A program made the translations under genes and the position numbers. Of a stretch of 64,000 nt of DNA, positions 1-7,845 are shown in pieces. Each line of letters begins with the position of its first letter. Position 1 is the first letter of the stretch. A model generated the notes under the pieces. That model worked only from the letters and a program-made list of their open reading frames with translations, made no database searches and was not told the DNA's origin. The DNA comes from a virus: positions 1 through 64,000 of the IMG/VR virus record IMGVR_UViG_3300020470_003436. One strand, written 5' to 3'.

Positions 1-62
1 TAGAGGGAGTAACAGTTGACGGTAAGCCAGTAACTAACAGGATGCTAAGAGACAACGATTAA
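1..62 (+). CDS. 3' end of an upstream gene (partial)
   Basis: Frame 3 is open from the window edge to a TAA at 60-62 and encodes about 19 residues ending in LRDND. The other two forward frames stop within 20 bases, so this is probably the tail of a gene that starts outside the window. In a tailed phage the gene just before the capsid block is often the portal or a head-maturation protein, but too little is visible to name it. Confidence 0.5.
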   Translation, partial: EGVTVDGKPVTNRMLRDND

Positions 63-120
63 TTTGCTAAAATTATATTTTGATGCTAAAATAAAAGTAT
101 AGTGTTAAAGGATTAAAGAT

Positions 121-756
121 ATGGAATATTACAACTTATATGGAAAGAATGCGCTGGTTGTTCGTGTTGACGACGACCGTACCGCTGAGTTTACCGCTAA
201 GATTCCTCTTCAGAAAAACGTGAATACGTTTGAATCCCGTGCTAATACATTGAAACAAATGAATGAGCGTGAACCTGTTTACACTTTAGAAAATCTTCAA
301 GTGTTTTTTCCTGAAATGAAGAAAATAAAAGCAACAGCATACAATAAAGCAGTTAAAGATATACAAGAATATAATTCAGCTCAAAAAGCACTTAAACTGG
401 AGCTTTCCTCCATGTCAGTAGAGGATATGGAAAAATATATTAGAGTATTTCCTTTAGAGCATAAAAAGCTTATTTCGTATGAAGGTTTAAATAAGATTGA
501 AATGATGGTTCAGACTGCTGTTTTGGGGTCTTCTTCTACTACTGCTGAGATGACTCCTGATAAGTACAGAAAAATGGTGGAACAAGTTTATTCTTTGTTG
601 AAGAGTGCAGAAAAATCTGGAAGCGCTAAGATAATTAAGCGAATTCTTAAGATGGGTGAAAAGTTTAACCCAGCATCTCTCGGTATGATTACTGCACCCC
701 GAGAAGTTATTGAAGAGACCGAAGAATCTGAGGTTATTGAAGAAGTTCAGCCATGA
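121..756 (+). CDS. hypothetical head-region protein
   Basis: A 211-residue protein I do not recognise. It is soluble-looking, predicted mostly helical and rich in Lys and Glu, with an acidic C-terminus (EETEESEVIEEV). It lies 58 bases after the truncated upstream gene and overlaps the next start by four bases (ATGA), so the two are probably co-translated. Position just ahead of the major capsid gene would fit a scaffold or head accessory role; this is inference from synteny only. Confidence 0.75.
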   Translation: MEYYNLYGKNALVVRVDDDRTAEFTAKIPLQKNVNTFESRANTLKQMNEREPVYTLENLQVFFPEMKKIKATAYNKAVKDIQEYNSAQKALKLELSSMSVEDMEKYIRVFPLEHKKLISYEGLNKIEMMVQTAVLGSSSTTAEMTPDKYRKMVEQVYSLLKSAEKSGSAKIIKRILKMGEKFNPASLGMITAPREVIEETEESEVIEEVQP

Positions 757-1289
757 GCAAAGACCCATTAGAAGGCCAGACAGTACCTACAAAGAAAATG
801 GCTGAGAAACTGTCAGCCATGTTGGGTTGTTCAGGTGCTCATCGTGTTGGTGACTCTTGGGGTCCTTGCGAATCAAACGAAGACTTAAACAAACTTATTG
901 AATTAGGTAACCCAGAATTCCGAGAGTGGAAAAAAAGACAAAAGATGGGTAAAAAAATACAACCTAAACCAGATAAGGATACTTTTAACACTGAAGAAGA
1001 AGCATCTAAAGCGGCTATAAGCCTTGGATGTTTTGGGGCCCATAGGGTCAAGCAAGGTGTATGGTTACCGTGCGGCACTCCTGAAGAGTATAACGCTGCT
1101 CGTGCCCATGTAGGTGTAGGTGGTTCTAATATTTTGAGAGCAGCTAGACCAACCCGAAGGGTGATTAATCGTGGTAAGCATTGGGAAGAACTACGAGGGC
1201 GAGGACCTACAGGTATAGAGACACTCCCCGGAGGTGGGCTTGTTTCAGGAAAACGAAAAAAAGTGGGTAGGTTTACTCGCAGTATATAA
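753..1289 (+). CDS. small protein with two Cys/His GAHR motifs
   Basis: 178 residues. It contains two copies of one short motif: GCSGAHRVGDSWGPC at about residues 26-40 and GCFGAHRVKQGVWLPC at about 90-105. Each has two Cys, one His, an invariant GAHR and a Trp-x-Pro/Gly-x-Cys end, followed by a short acidic helix (NEDLNKL, PEEYNAA). The arrangement could bind a metal. I recall similar motifs beside capsid genes of actinophages, but cannot confirm this. The C-terminus is strongly basic (SGKRKKVGRFTRS). The start overlaps the previous gene (ATGA) and a terminator follows the stop. Confidence 0.75.
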   Translation: MSKDPLEGQTVPTKKMAEKLSAMLGCSGAHRVGDSWGPCESNEDLNKLIELGNPEFREWKKRQKMGKKIQPKPDKDTFNTEEEASKAAISLGCFGAHRVKQGVWLPCGTPEEYNAARAHVGVGGSNILRAARPTRRVINRGKHWEELRGRGPTGIETLPGGGLVSGKRKKVGRFTRSI

Positions 1290-1325
1290 CCCCACACAGT
1301 TATGACAATAAGTTAACACAAAACG

Positions 1326-1354
1326 CCTCCCAGTGACTAGGGGGGTCTTTTTTT
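1326..1354 (+). terminator. rho-independent terminator after the head accessory genes
   Basis: A six-base-pair stem (1326-1331 with 1340-1345, one G-U pair) and an eight-base loop are followed by a T-rich run at 1348-1354. It separates the accessory genes from the capsid promoter. Confidence 0.65.
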
Positions 1355-1363
1355 GTATAGTGG

Positions 1364-1393
1364 TTGTTTGGTAAAACATATATACAGTATAAT
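1364..1393 (+). promoter_or_regulatory. major capsid promoter
   Basis: TTGTTT at 1364-1369 and a perfect TATAAT at 1388-1393 are spaced 18 bases. The transcript would start near 1400 and carry a leader of about 150 bases before the capsid start codon, unlike the leaderless genes elsewhere in the window. Confidence 0.6.
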
Positions 1394-1550
1394 ATATTTA
1401 TCTGACACCACAAAGATTATTGGGAAAGTTCCCATGAATACCTTTACGGTGTTGGTAGCATAATAATTGACTGGTCGTACTCACAGATTTTATTTGTTGG
1501 GTCGCCTGTCATTAGTAGACATGTTTCATTCATATGAAGGAGAAAATAAC

Positions 1551-2840
1551 ATGAGCTTTGATGAAGGTAGGCTCAACGAACTCAAAGGTGCTCTCGCCGG
1601 TAAAATGGCAGAACAACAAGAGATCGCTGACTCAATATCACTTGAGGGTGAAACCCTCGTCGTTACAGATGAACATCGTGCATCTTTTAACGAAAACATG
1701 ACCCAGATTAAAGATATCAAGGGTCTCATTGAAGACATGACCACCCTTCGTGACGTTTCTGCGTGGTCTTCTGAAGCCGAACACGCTTCTGTAGCTGCTG
1801 AAGTAGCTGCTGGCGTTGAAGCTGAAGTAAAAGCACACAGAAGCTCCCTAGGTGAAGCTTTCGTTAGTTCGGAAGAATTCAAATCACTACAAGGTGGAAA
1901 GGCTGGAGCCAATATGTCTTCACCTTTCGTTACGAAGTCTCTTGAGCAGAAAGACATTTACTCAAGCATGCCAACTGGTACACCCGGTTCTTTCGGTGCC
2001 GTTGAACGTGATGGGATTGTTCCTATCGCACAACGCCGAAGCCGAGTACGGGATCTTTTCCCATCACGTACCACAAACGCAGCTGTAATTGAGTATTTCC
2101 GTCAAACTGGCTTCACGAACAACGCTGACACTGTTGCAGAACGTTCTGGAAGCAATTTTGGCGCTAAACCACAGTCAGCAATGACTTTCGTAGGGGAGCA
2201 AGCTCCAGTACGTACCATTGCTCACTGGGAAGCTGCTCATAGGAATGTTCTTGCCGATGAACCGCAATTGCGATCAATCATTGACAACGAACTTCTTTAT
2301 GGTCTTCGTCTTACAGAAGATAATCAAATCCTATCTGGATCAGGTACCGGAGAAGACCTTGCAGGTATTCTAAATAACGGTAGCATCCAGAGTTATTCAT
2401 GGTCCTCTGGTGCAACAACTCCTGTTGCTGACACCAAGGCTGATGCCGTTCGTCGTGCAGCTACACTTTCGTACCTCGCATACTACGAACCAACAGGTAT
2501 CATCGTCAACCCCAATGACTGGGAAGACATTGAGCTAACAAAGAACTCGCAGGGCACATACTTGCTCGCGATCTCTGTAGCTGGTGGAGCCGAATCTCGT
2601 ATTTGGCGAATTCCTGTCATTGATACGCCTGCTATTGCTTCTGGAACTGCACTTATTGGTGCTTTCGGAACTGGTGCGCAGTTGTATGACCGTGAAGCTG
2701 CTTCAATCCGAATCAGCGAACAACATTCTGACTTCTTTGTCCGGAATGCTATCGTTGTTCTGGCTGAAGAACGTTTGGCACTTGCTGTTAAACGACCAGA
2801 ATCGTTTGTGAAAGTCACATTTGACGCTGCTCCTAGCTAA
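1551..2840 (+). CDS. major capsid protein, HK97 fold
   Basis: The main shell protein of the head, 429 residues from the chosen start. Residues 1-60 form a charged helical segment like the HK97 delta/scaffold region (LNELKGALAGKMAEQQEI). The rest has Phage_capsid features: the RSRVRDLFPSRTT segment, an IDNELLYGL..TEDNQILSGSG stretch and a C-terminal domain ending in AVKRPESFVKVTF. The frame is open upstream to 1467, but only the ATG at 1551 has a Shine-Dalgarno (GAAGGAGA). It is transcribed alone, between its own promoter and a strong terminator, as expected for a very highly expressed product. Confidence 0.9.
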   Translation: MSFDEGRLNELKGALAGKMAEQQEIADSISLEGETLVVTDEHRASFNENMTQIKDIKGLIEDMTTLRDVSAWSSEAEHASVAAEVAAGVEAEVKAHRSSLGEAFVSSEEFKSLQGGKAGANMSSPFVTKSLEQKDIYSSMPTGTPGSFGAVERDGIVPIAQRRSRVRDLFPSRTTNAAVIEYFRQTGFTNNADTVAERSGSNFGAKPQSAMTFVGEQAPVRTIAHWEAAHRNVLADEPQLRSIIDNELLYGLRLTEDNQILSGSGTGEDLAGILNNGSIQSYSWSSGATTPVADTKADAVRRAATLSYLAYYEPTGIIVNPNDWEDIELTKNSQGTYLLAISVAGGAESRIWRIPVIDTPAIASGTALIGAFGTGAQLYDREAASIRISEQHSDFFVRNAIVVLAEERLALAVKRPESFVKVTFDAAPS

Positions 2841-2887
2841 ACCTAGGAACTAGTTAGTCAGACCGACTTAAACGGTCCTAAGATTTA

Positions 2888-2925
2888 GGTCCCCTCACCT
2901 TCGGGTGGGGGGCCTTTTCTTTTTT
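2888..2925 (+). terminator. strong rho-independent terminator after the capsid gene
   Basis: A GC-rich stem (2888-2899 with 2904-2914) is closed by a stable TTCG tetraloop and followed by a T-rich tract at 2915-2925. It isolates the capsid gene transcript. Confidence 0.85.
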
Positions 2926-2937
2926 ACACCAATTGTG

Positions 2938-2943
2938 TATACT
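2938..2943 (+). promoter_or_regulatory. -10 element of a leaderless promoter
   Basis: TATACT lies exactly six bases before the ATG at 2950. No good -35 is present; the expected position is in the T tract of the capsid terminator. Confidence 0.5.
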
Positions 2944-2949
2944 AAAGTT

Positions 2950-3675
2950 ATGGACCATGACGATACTAACAACAGTCATAAAAATTGGTCGGCTGACGAC
3001 ATTGACTCTCTTTTATCAATAGACCCTGACGCTATTATAGGTATTAAAAATTTATTATTTTTCCTTATAGATAATAACGGTGTTGTCAAAGACAAAGACA
3101 TGGACTTGATGCTAGTTATCAACTCTGTTGTGCAGTTTGGGCAAGATAATTTCTACTTCAAGAACGCAGAAAAAGTTGTTTCGTTAGCAAGTGAGTTTTG
3201 CTTAGTTGATTGCCGGAAAGACCAGCAAGTGCTTGAGGCGATTGGTCTCGCTGACAACAGCGTGCTATTTTTAGCGATCCACGATGAAGATGATTGGGCT
3301 CTTGACGCTGCCTTATGTTTAGTAAATAGACGAGGCTCTATCATGCAAGATGAAATCACACTTCCTTCTTTATGCTTGTTTGGATATTGGGAACGCACAG
3401 CAGTAAGTTTGTTAAAAACGGTGTTGACAACTGGCGGTTTAAGTGTTAATATATCAGGGCTAAGGGAAAACGCAGAAAAAGAAAGATTATTTTTTAACTC
3501 TGATTTAGAGTTTGTAGATTGTCTAAGAAATTTATGCGAAGTCGGACTTTTTAAAACACGAATAGATAAGTCTGGTGTAGCGCATGTGGATATAGTTGAA
3601 GAAGCCGCAGGTTTGTTTTTAGTTTTATGTGGACATGTTGATTTAGCGAGAGAATTAGCCAACTCTAGAATTTGA
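2950..3675 (+). CDS. hypothetical protein
   Basis: 241 residues, unrecognised. It is acidic at the N-terminus (MDHDDTNNSHKNWSADDID) with several amphipathic or hydrophobic helices further on, such as LLFFLIDNN near residue 35 and GLFLVLCGHVDLARELANS at the end. The frame is open upstream to 2905, inside the terminator, so the ATG at 2950, six bases after a TATACT -10 element, is the likely start. It stands alone between the capsid terminator and the promoter of the ribonucleotide reductase. Confidence 0.75.
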   Translation: MDHDDTNNSHKNWSADDIDSLLSIDPDAIIGIKNLLFFLIDNNGVVKDKDMDLMLVINSVVQFGQDNFYFKNAEKVVSLASEFCLVDCRKDQQVLEAIGLADNSVLFLAIHDEDDWALDAALCLVNRRGSIMQDEITLPSLCLFGYWERTAVSLLKTVLTTGGLSVNISGLRENAEKERLFFNSDLEFVDCLRNLCEVGLFKTRIDKSGVAHVDIVEEAAGLFLVLCGHVDLARELANSRI

Positions 3676-3700
3676 CAAAGAGTTGTAGTTGTGCTAATAT
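3672..3700 (+). promoter_or_regulatory. ribonucleotide reductase promoter with structured leader
   Basis: TTGACA (3672-3677), 17 bases, TAATAT (3695-3700). The leader is about 120 bases long. It opens with a perfect 8-bp inverted repeat (3709-3716 with 3724-3731) whose right arm runs into a second TTGACA (3727-3732). That second box has TATTTT 17 bases later (3750-3755), so tandem promoters are possible. Confidence 0.6.
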
Positions 3701-3827
3701 GAAAAAAAGTCAAGTCTCCAAACGACTTGACAATTGATGGCTGGTTTAGTATTTTAGAATACTTAAATCCCCCCCATACACAATCACTAGCTAGCAAGGA
3801 TGTGTTAGCTTTTATTTAGGAGAGAAA

Positions 3828-5789
3828 GTGAAAAGCTTCCACATTGATGACGAACATGCAAATAGTTACTCTGACAAGATGCCCCCATGGGGCTTCAACG
3901 GTCTAGGTTATGTAACTTATAAACGAACATATGCTAGACCTTTTTTTGATTTAGGTTCAGACGAGATTATGAGAACCGAAGAATGGCATGAGACTGTTCA
4001 ACGTGTTGTTAATGGCGCACAAGACATAGGGGCCGCTTTATCCGAAGAAGAAGCCTCCAGATTATACGACTACATTTTTAATCTAAAAGGATGTGTTGCG
4101 GGGAGAATGTTATGGCAACTAGGTACAGAAAACAACAAACGACTAGGTGGAGACAGTTTAGTTAATTGTTGGTTTGTTGACGTTTCAAAACCTTCTGATT
4201 TTTCTTGGACAGTTGAACGTTTAATGCTCGGCGGAGGCGTAGGATTTTCTTGCAACGCTCCGGAACGGCTTGGTGTTGTCCGTGATGCGTGGGTTGAACA
4301 TTTTGATGCCGATGATGCGGATTATATCGTGCCTGACAAAAGAGAAGGGTGGGGAGAGTTAGTACGTAAAGTTTTTGAATGTTATCTAGGAGATGATGAC
4401 AACCCTACCTCTATGACCTATGCTACTCATTTAGTTAGAAAAGCTGGTGTGCCTATTAAGACATTTGGGGGAACTGCCTCAGGTCCTGATATCCTGATTT
4501 CGGGCGTGGAAAAAATTTGTAAAGTTTTAGATGGAGCGGTAGGAAGAACGCTAACTTCAGTTGAAGTTTTAGATTGTATGAATATAATTGGTTCTATTGT
4601 TGTTGCGGGTAACGTTCGTAGAAGCGCTGAGATAGCAGTAGGGTCGCTTGATGATGAAGAGTATCTCATGGCAAAGAGATGGGATCTAGGAGATATCCCC
4701 ATTGAAAGGGCCATGTCAAACAATACCGTATTTGTTTCTCCTGAGCAGATGAAAGACATGCCGGAGCTAATATGGGAAGGTTACAAAGGAAACGGCGAGC
4801 CTTATGGTTTCTTTAATTTAGAATCTTCAGTGAAGTATGGCAGAATGGGCGAGGAAAGACCTGACACTTCTATTGTCGGGGTGAATCCTTGCGCTGAGAT
4901 TCCACTATCCAACCGTGAATCTTGCAACTTATCTGAAATTTATCTACCTATGGTAGGCTCAAAAGAAGAACTTATTGATGTTGCATGTCTTTTGTATAAG
5001 GTACAAAAGGCTGTTGCCGCCCTTTCCTATTTAGACCCAGCATCAGATAAAATTACCTCCCAGAACATGCGTTTAGGTTTAGGTGTTACTGGTGTAGCCC
5101 AAGCGTTAGATAAAGTTGATTGGTTAGATGATACGTATAAGGCGTTAAGAGAGCTAGACAGTGCGTGGTCGGCTGAACGAGGATGGCCTGAATCTGTAAG
5201 GCTAACTACGGTTAAACCTTCTGGAACTTTGAGTCTTTTGCCGGGAGTAACTCCGGGGGTACATCCGGGATTTAGCCAATATTTTGTAAAGCGTATGCGT
5301 ATGGCTTCAAGCGATATTCTTGTTAATTACTGCAAGTCAAAAGGATATTTTGTAGAGCCTTTGCGTAACTTTGATGGCTCTCAAGACCCACGCACTGTAG
5401 TAGTTGAGTTTCCATGCAAATTCCCAGAAGGCACAGTATTAGCTGAAGACATGACCGCTATTGATCAGATGGATTTAGTCAGAAAGCTGCAAAGAGTTTG
5501 GGCAGATAACGCTGTTTCAGTTACTGTTTACTATAAGCCTGAAGAGTTAGAAGGCATACAAGACTATTTGAAAGAGCATTGGTCAGAGATGAAATCTGTA
5601 AGCTTTTTACTTCATTCTGAGCATGGATTTGATCAAGCCCCTATGGGAGAGTTGTTAGAAGAAGACTATTTGAAAATTCTTGAAACCACTACGCCCCTTG
5701 GTGAAAAACTTTCTGGTTCCACTATAATGACAGATGATGATATGGCATTACTTGATGAGTGTGCTACTGGTGCATGCCCAATAAGGTAG
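3828..5789 (+). CDS. adenosylcobalamin-dependent ribonucleoside-triphosphate reductase (class II)
   Basis: Makes deoxynucleotides from ribonucleotides in the cytoplasm using a cobalamin radical; supplies dNTPs for phage replication. 653 residues, GTG start after an AGGAGA site. Key residues fit the monomeric Lactobacillus-type enzyme. C114 (SLVNCWF) and C366 (ESCNLSE) would be the redox pair, and C355 in NPCAEIPLSN the thiyl-radical cysteine. C645 and C650 near the C-terminus (ECATGACPIR) would be the shuttle pair. The spacings 355-366 and 645-650 equal those of the reference enzyme (408-419 and 731-736). It is somewhat shorter than the roughly 740-residue reference. A thioredoxin at 52.6 kb is a plausible reductant. 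Confidence 0.95.
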   Translation: MKSFHIDDEHANSYSDKMPPWGFNGLGYVTYKRTYARPFFDLGSDEIMRTEEWHETVQRVVNGAQDIGAALSEEEASRLYDYIFNLKGCVAGRMLWQLGTENNKRLGGDSLVNCWFVDVSKPSDFSWTVERLMLGGGVGFSCNAPERLGVVRDAWVEHFDADDADYIVPDKREGWGELVRKVFECYLGDDDNPTSMTYATHLVRKAGVPIKTFGGTASGPDILISGVEKICKVLDGAVGRTLTSVEVLDCMNIIGSIVVAGNVRRSAEIAVGSLDDEEYLMAKRWDLGDIPIERAMSNNTVFVSPEQMKDMPELIWEGYKGNGEPYGFFNLESSVKYGRMGEERPDTSIVGVNPCAEIPLSNRESCNLSEIYLPMVGSKEELIDVACLLYKVQKAVAALSYLDPASDKITSQNMRLGLGVTGVAQALDKVDWLDDTYKALRELDSAWSAERGWPESVRLTTVKPSGTLSLLPGVTPGVHPGFSQYFVKRMRMASSDILVNYCKSKGYFVEPLRNFDGSQDPRTVVVEFPCKFPEGTVLAEDMTAIDQMDLVRKLQRVWADNAVSVTVYYKPEELEGIQDYLKEHWSEMKSVSFLLHSEHGFDQAPMGELLEEDYLKILETTTPLGEKLSGSTIMTDDDMALLDECATGACPIR

Positions 5790-5921
5790 CGTATTATACC
5801 TAAAAAACTTGCACAACAGTGAAAAGCATTGGCTTATTCTATTTATGTACCGGCAAAGCAAGTCTGTTAAGGAGGAGATTGTATGGTATCGGCGTAGAGG
5901 CCGGACTCCGAGTTCCAGTTG

Positions 5922-5953
5922 AGATGGGGTTTGGTTGTCCAAGCCCCATCTTT
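5922..5953 (+). terminator. hairpin terminator after ribonucleotide reductase
   Basis: A 12-13 bp stem (5922-5934 with 5939-5951, one G-U pair) and a TTGT loop. The following T run is short (TTTGAGTT), so termination may be partial. Confidence 0.65.
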
Positions 5954-5982
5954 GAGTTAATATAAACAGACGCCTATAAGTG

Positions 5983-5988
5983 TAGAAT
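5983..5988 (+). promoter_or_regulatory. -10 element of a leaderless promoter
   Basis: TAGAAT sits seven bases before the ATG at 5996; no convincing -35 is seen. Confidence 0.4.
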
Positions 5989-5995
5989 ATATGGT

Positions 5996-6349
5996 ATGCA
6001 TACTTTAACTGACCTTAAAGATACTAAAATATTTCTAGACTTAAACCACATTGCTGATCTGGTTGAAGTTTCTGGCATTTCTAACACTGCTCCCTTGTCT
6101 CCACGAGGAGCTATTTCTCTTCCGTATAGTTTGGCTATAATTTGCGGAATGAAGAATTATCCTGCATGCGATGATTTTAGTTTTTTAATTGATGAGATTC
6201 CCCAAGCATATGTTTCTCGGTTTATTATGTGTTGGGATGCAATTGAAATGGAAGTTGATGAAGACATTGTTGAATGGTCAGAGAGAGTCGGTACGAAAGC
6301 TGTTGTTAGGAAGATAAGGTCGCTCGCTTCTGAGATACAACACAGCTAA
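5996..6349 (+). CDS. hypothetical protein
   Basis: 117 residues, no recognised family. It is a mixed helical protein with an acidic stretch (EMEVDEDIVEW) and a basic C-terminal helix. No Shine-Dalgarno precedes the ATG; a TAGAAT box seven bases upstream suggests a leaderless message. It is separated from the next gene by a separate promoter. Confidence 0.65.
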   Translation: MHTLTDLKDTKIFLDLNHIADLVEVSGISNTAPLSPRGAISLPYSLAIICGMKNYPACDDFSFLIDEIPQAYVSRFIMCWDAIEMEVDEDIVEWSERVGTKAVVRKIRSLASEIQHS

Positions 6350-6367
6350 TCTTTTCCAATAAACCCC

Positions 6368-6396
6368 TTGACATGTAAACTTATCTTTACTAAAAT
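6368..6396 (+). promoter_or_regulatory. leaderless promoter of the gene at 6403
   Basis: Consensus TTGACA (6368-6373), 17-base spacer, TAAAAT (6391-6396), then six bases to ATG at 6403. This is one of the clearest examples of the pattern in the window. Confidence 0.75.
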
Positions 6397-6402
6397 AAGG
6401 CT

Positions 6403-6786
6403 ATGAAGCATGAAGAAAGATGGAACAAGTACTACAATGCTTTGCTACAGTATGAAAAGCGTTATGGAGATGCTTTAGTTCCTAGCGGTCATTTAGAGTT
6501 TATTAAAGATGGTGAAGAAATAAACTTAGGTCACTGGGTAAGCTATATGAGAACTCGGTATCGTCAAGGCTTACTATCTAAACAAAGAGTTAGCCTTTTG
6601 GAATCTGTTTCTTCGTGGACTTGGGGCCCTATTAGGCCGGGTCCAAAATCTAAAGACTTTGTAGTACAAAGAAATGAAAAAATAATAAGTGCTTACTTGA
6701 AAGGGCAATCTCCTTCAGTTTTGGCTAGGGAGTATGGTTTAAGTAGGCAATGGATTTATCAAATAATTAAGGAAGAAAATGAGTAG
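6403..6786 (+). CDS. helicase-associated (HA) domain protein with helix-turn-helix
   Basis: 127 residues. The first 70 match the small helicase-associated domain (PF03457 pattern): W-x-KYY-x4-QYEKRYGDALVP, then LGHWVSYMRTRYRQG, LLSKQRVSLLES and a terminal Trp. The last 40 residues form a homeodomain-like helix-turn-helix (ISAYLKGQSPSVLAREYGLSRQWIYQII). Both parts are expected to bind nucleic acid; its role is unknown. Transcribed from a leaderless promoter and overlapping the next gene by eight bases. Confidence 0.8.
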   Translation: MKHEERWNKYYNALLQYEKRYGDALVPSGHLEFIKDGEEINLGHWVSYMRTRYRQGLLSKQRVSLLESVSSWTWGPIRPGPKSKDFVVQRNEKIISAYLKGQSPSVLAREYGLSRQWIYQIIKEENE

Positions 6787-7087
6787 TAATAATTCAGATT
6801 GGGATTCAATTTTAGAAGGGTTAGAAAAGGGTACCCCTAAAAAAAATGTCAGACAAGGAAATCCTTTTGGCGGACTAGCAGTTTATGGTGCTGTTGTTGC
6901 GTTTTGCGCCTTAATGGTGATGCAAATAAACAGTGTATTAATTTCTGCTTGGCCAAACATGGAGTGGATGTCACCGGGCATTGGCTACTGGGCATCTGTT
7001 AAAGTTTGTGCAATGGTATGGGCAATTTTATCATTAAAAGCACTAGTGCTAGGTGCGGCTGCTATTGCCGCAGCCAAAGAGGATTAG
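6779..7087 (+). CDS. small membrane protein with two predicted helices
   Basis: 102 residues. After a soluble 30-residue N-terminus there are two hydrophobic segments, about residues 32-56 (GLAVYGAVVAFCALMVMQI) and 72-98 (ASVKVCAMVWAILSLKALVL), joined by a short loop. It overlaps the helicase-associated gene by eight bases, so the two are translationally coupled. Two-helix topology could fit a holin, but it is far from the lysis genes; function unknown. Confidence 0.7.
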   Translation: MSSNNSDWDSILEGLEKGTPKKNVRQGNPFGGLAVYGAVVAFCALMVMQINSVLISAWPNMEWMSPGIGYWASVKVCAMVWAILSLKALVLGAAAIAAAKED

Positions 7088-7088
7088 T

Positions 7089-7574
7089 ATGCTTGCTATG
7101 ACTGATACTAATACCGTTGAAACTTGGGACGACGCTGCTGAGCGGCATGTCCTTAGAATTTGGGACCGTACGGCTGATATAAATTTCCACGACCCTGTTG
7201 GAGAGATTCGTAGGGTTGTAGACAACATGATTGAATTGTTTTTTAACGAGGACAACGAAATAACTACGGAGATTTATTGGCTGAATTTAGGCGCATTAGT
7301 TTTACTTGCGTATGGCGAGTTAGATCCTTATGAGGTTTCACGAACTCTTGCTGATAAGCAAAGAGATTACGGTCCTAACAATATTGCTAGGTTTGCGGAG
7401 AAGGGCCTTATTGTACGTTTGCACGACAAGGTTGCCCGTCTTGAGAATCTTTTAGCCAGTAACTTATCTGCTAAGAATGAGTCCATAGAAGACACTTATC
7501 TAGATATAATAGGCTATTCTGTTATTGGGCTTATGTGGCTTAATGGGGAGTTCTTTAATCCTTTGAAAGGTTGA
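7089..7574 (+). CDS. DUF1599-like nucleotide-modification-associated protein
   Basis: 161 residues from the ATG at 7089, one base after the previous stop; the frame extends upstream to 7053 but that part overlaps the preceding gene. The C-terminal half carries the pattern of DUF1599 (nucleotide modification associated domain 1): LADKQRDYGPNNIARFAEKG, then RLHDKVARLENLL and SIEDTYLDIIGYSVIG. The conserved E/D positions resemble all-alpha NTP pyrophosphohydrolases, so a dNTP-pool or modified-base role beside the reductase is plausible. Family assignment is from memory. Confidence 0.75.
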   Translation: MLAMTDTNTVETWDDAAERHVLRIWDRTADINFHDPVGEIRRVVDNMIELFFNEDNEITTEIYWLNLGALVLLAYGELDPYEVSRTLADKQRDYGPNNIARFAEKGLIVRLHDKVARLENLLASNLSAKNESIEDTYLDIIGYSVIGLMWLNGEFFNPLKG

Positions 7575-7659
7575 AGTAATGGCGACTCCATAGGTGTTTG
7601 CGGTATCATATAAATTGAGGAGCAATTTATTTATTCACTATAGGAATTTTGGAGTTAAA

Positions 7660-7809
7660 ATGCCTAAACCATTAAAAAAGTTTTTTGACAGGGAGTCGGG
7701 AGCTGGCGCTAGAGCAAGGCGATTTGGCCGTAGAGTTGCCGACCGTTTCCGTGGCGGAGTTGCACGTTTGCGTGAAGCACGTGACGCACGTCGGGCACGT
7801 AGAGGTTAA
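7660..7809 (+). CDS. small arginine-rich basic protein
   Basis: 49 residues from the ATG at 7660, which follows a TTGGAG ribosome-binding site; an in-frame start at 7594 lacks one. About a third of the residues are Arg (RARRFGRRVADRFRGG, ARDARRARRG). Such a peptide would bind nucleic acid or acidic surfaces. It opens the connector operon; function unknown. Confidence 0.6.
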   Translation: MPKPLKKFFDRESGAGARARRFGRRVADRFRGGVARLREARDARRARRG

Positions 7810-7845
7810 TGGGAAATCCCACCTGACTCAAGTTAAGGACCCATT

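Noticed and set aside
1467-1550. Longer N-terminus of the major capsid protein
   Set aside because: No ribosome site at 1467 and the extra 28 residues are unlike capsid proteins; GAAGGAGA lies just before 1551.
3672-3827. Cobalamin riboswitch in the leader of the class II reductase
   Set aside because: The leader is only about 120 bases and I cannot find a B12-box-like core; hairpins alone are not enough.
5879-5965. 28-codon TTG-started ORF after the ribonucleotide reductase with AAGGAGGAGA upstream
   Set aside because: The ribosome site is good but the frame runs straight through the terminator hairpin and ends just after it; most likely terminator sequence read as protein.
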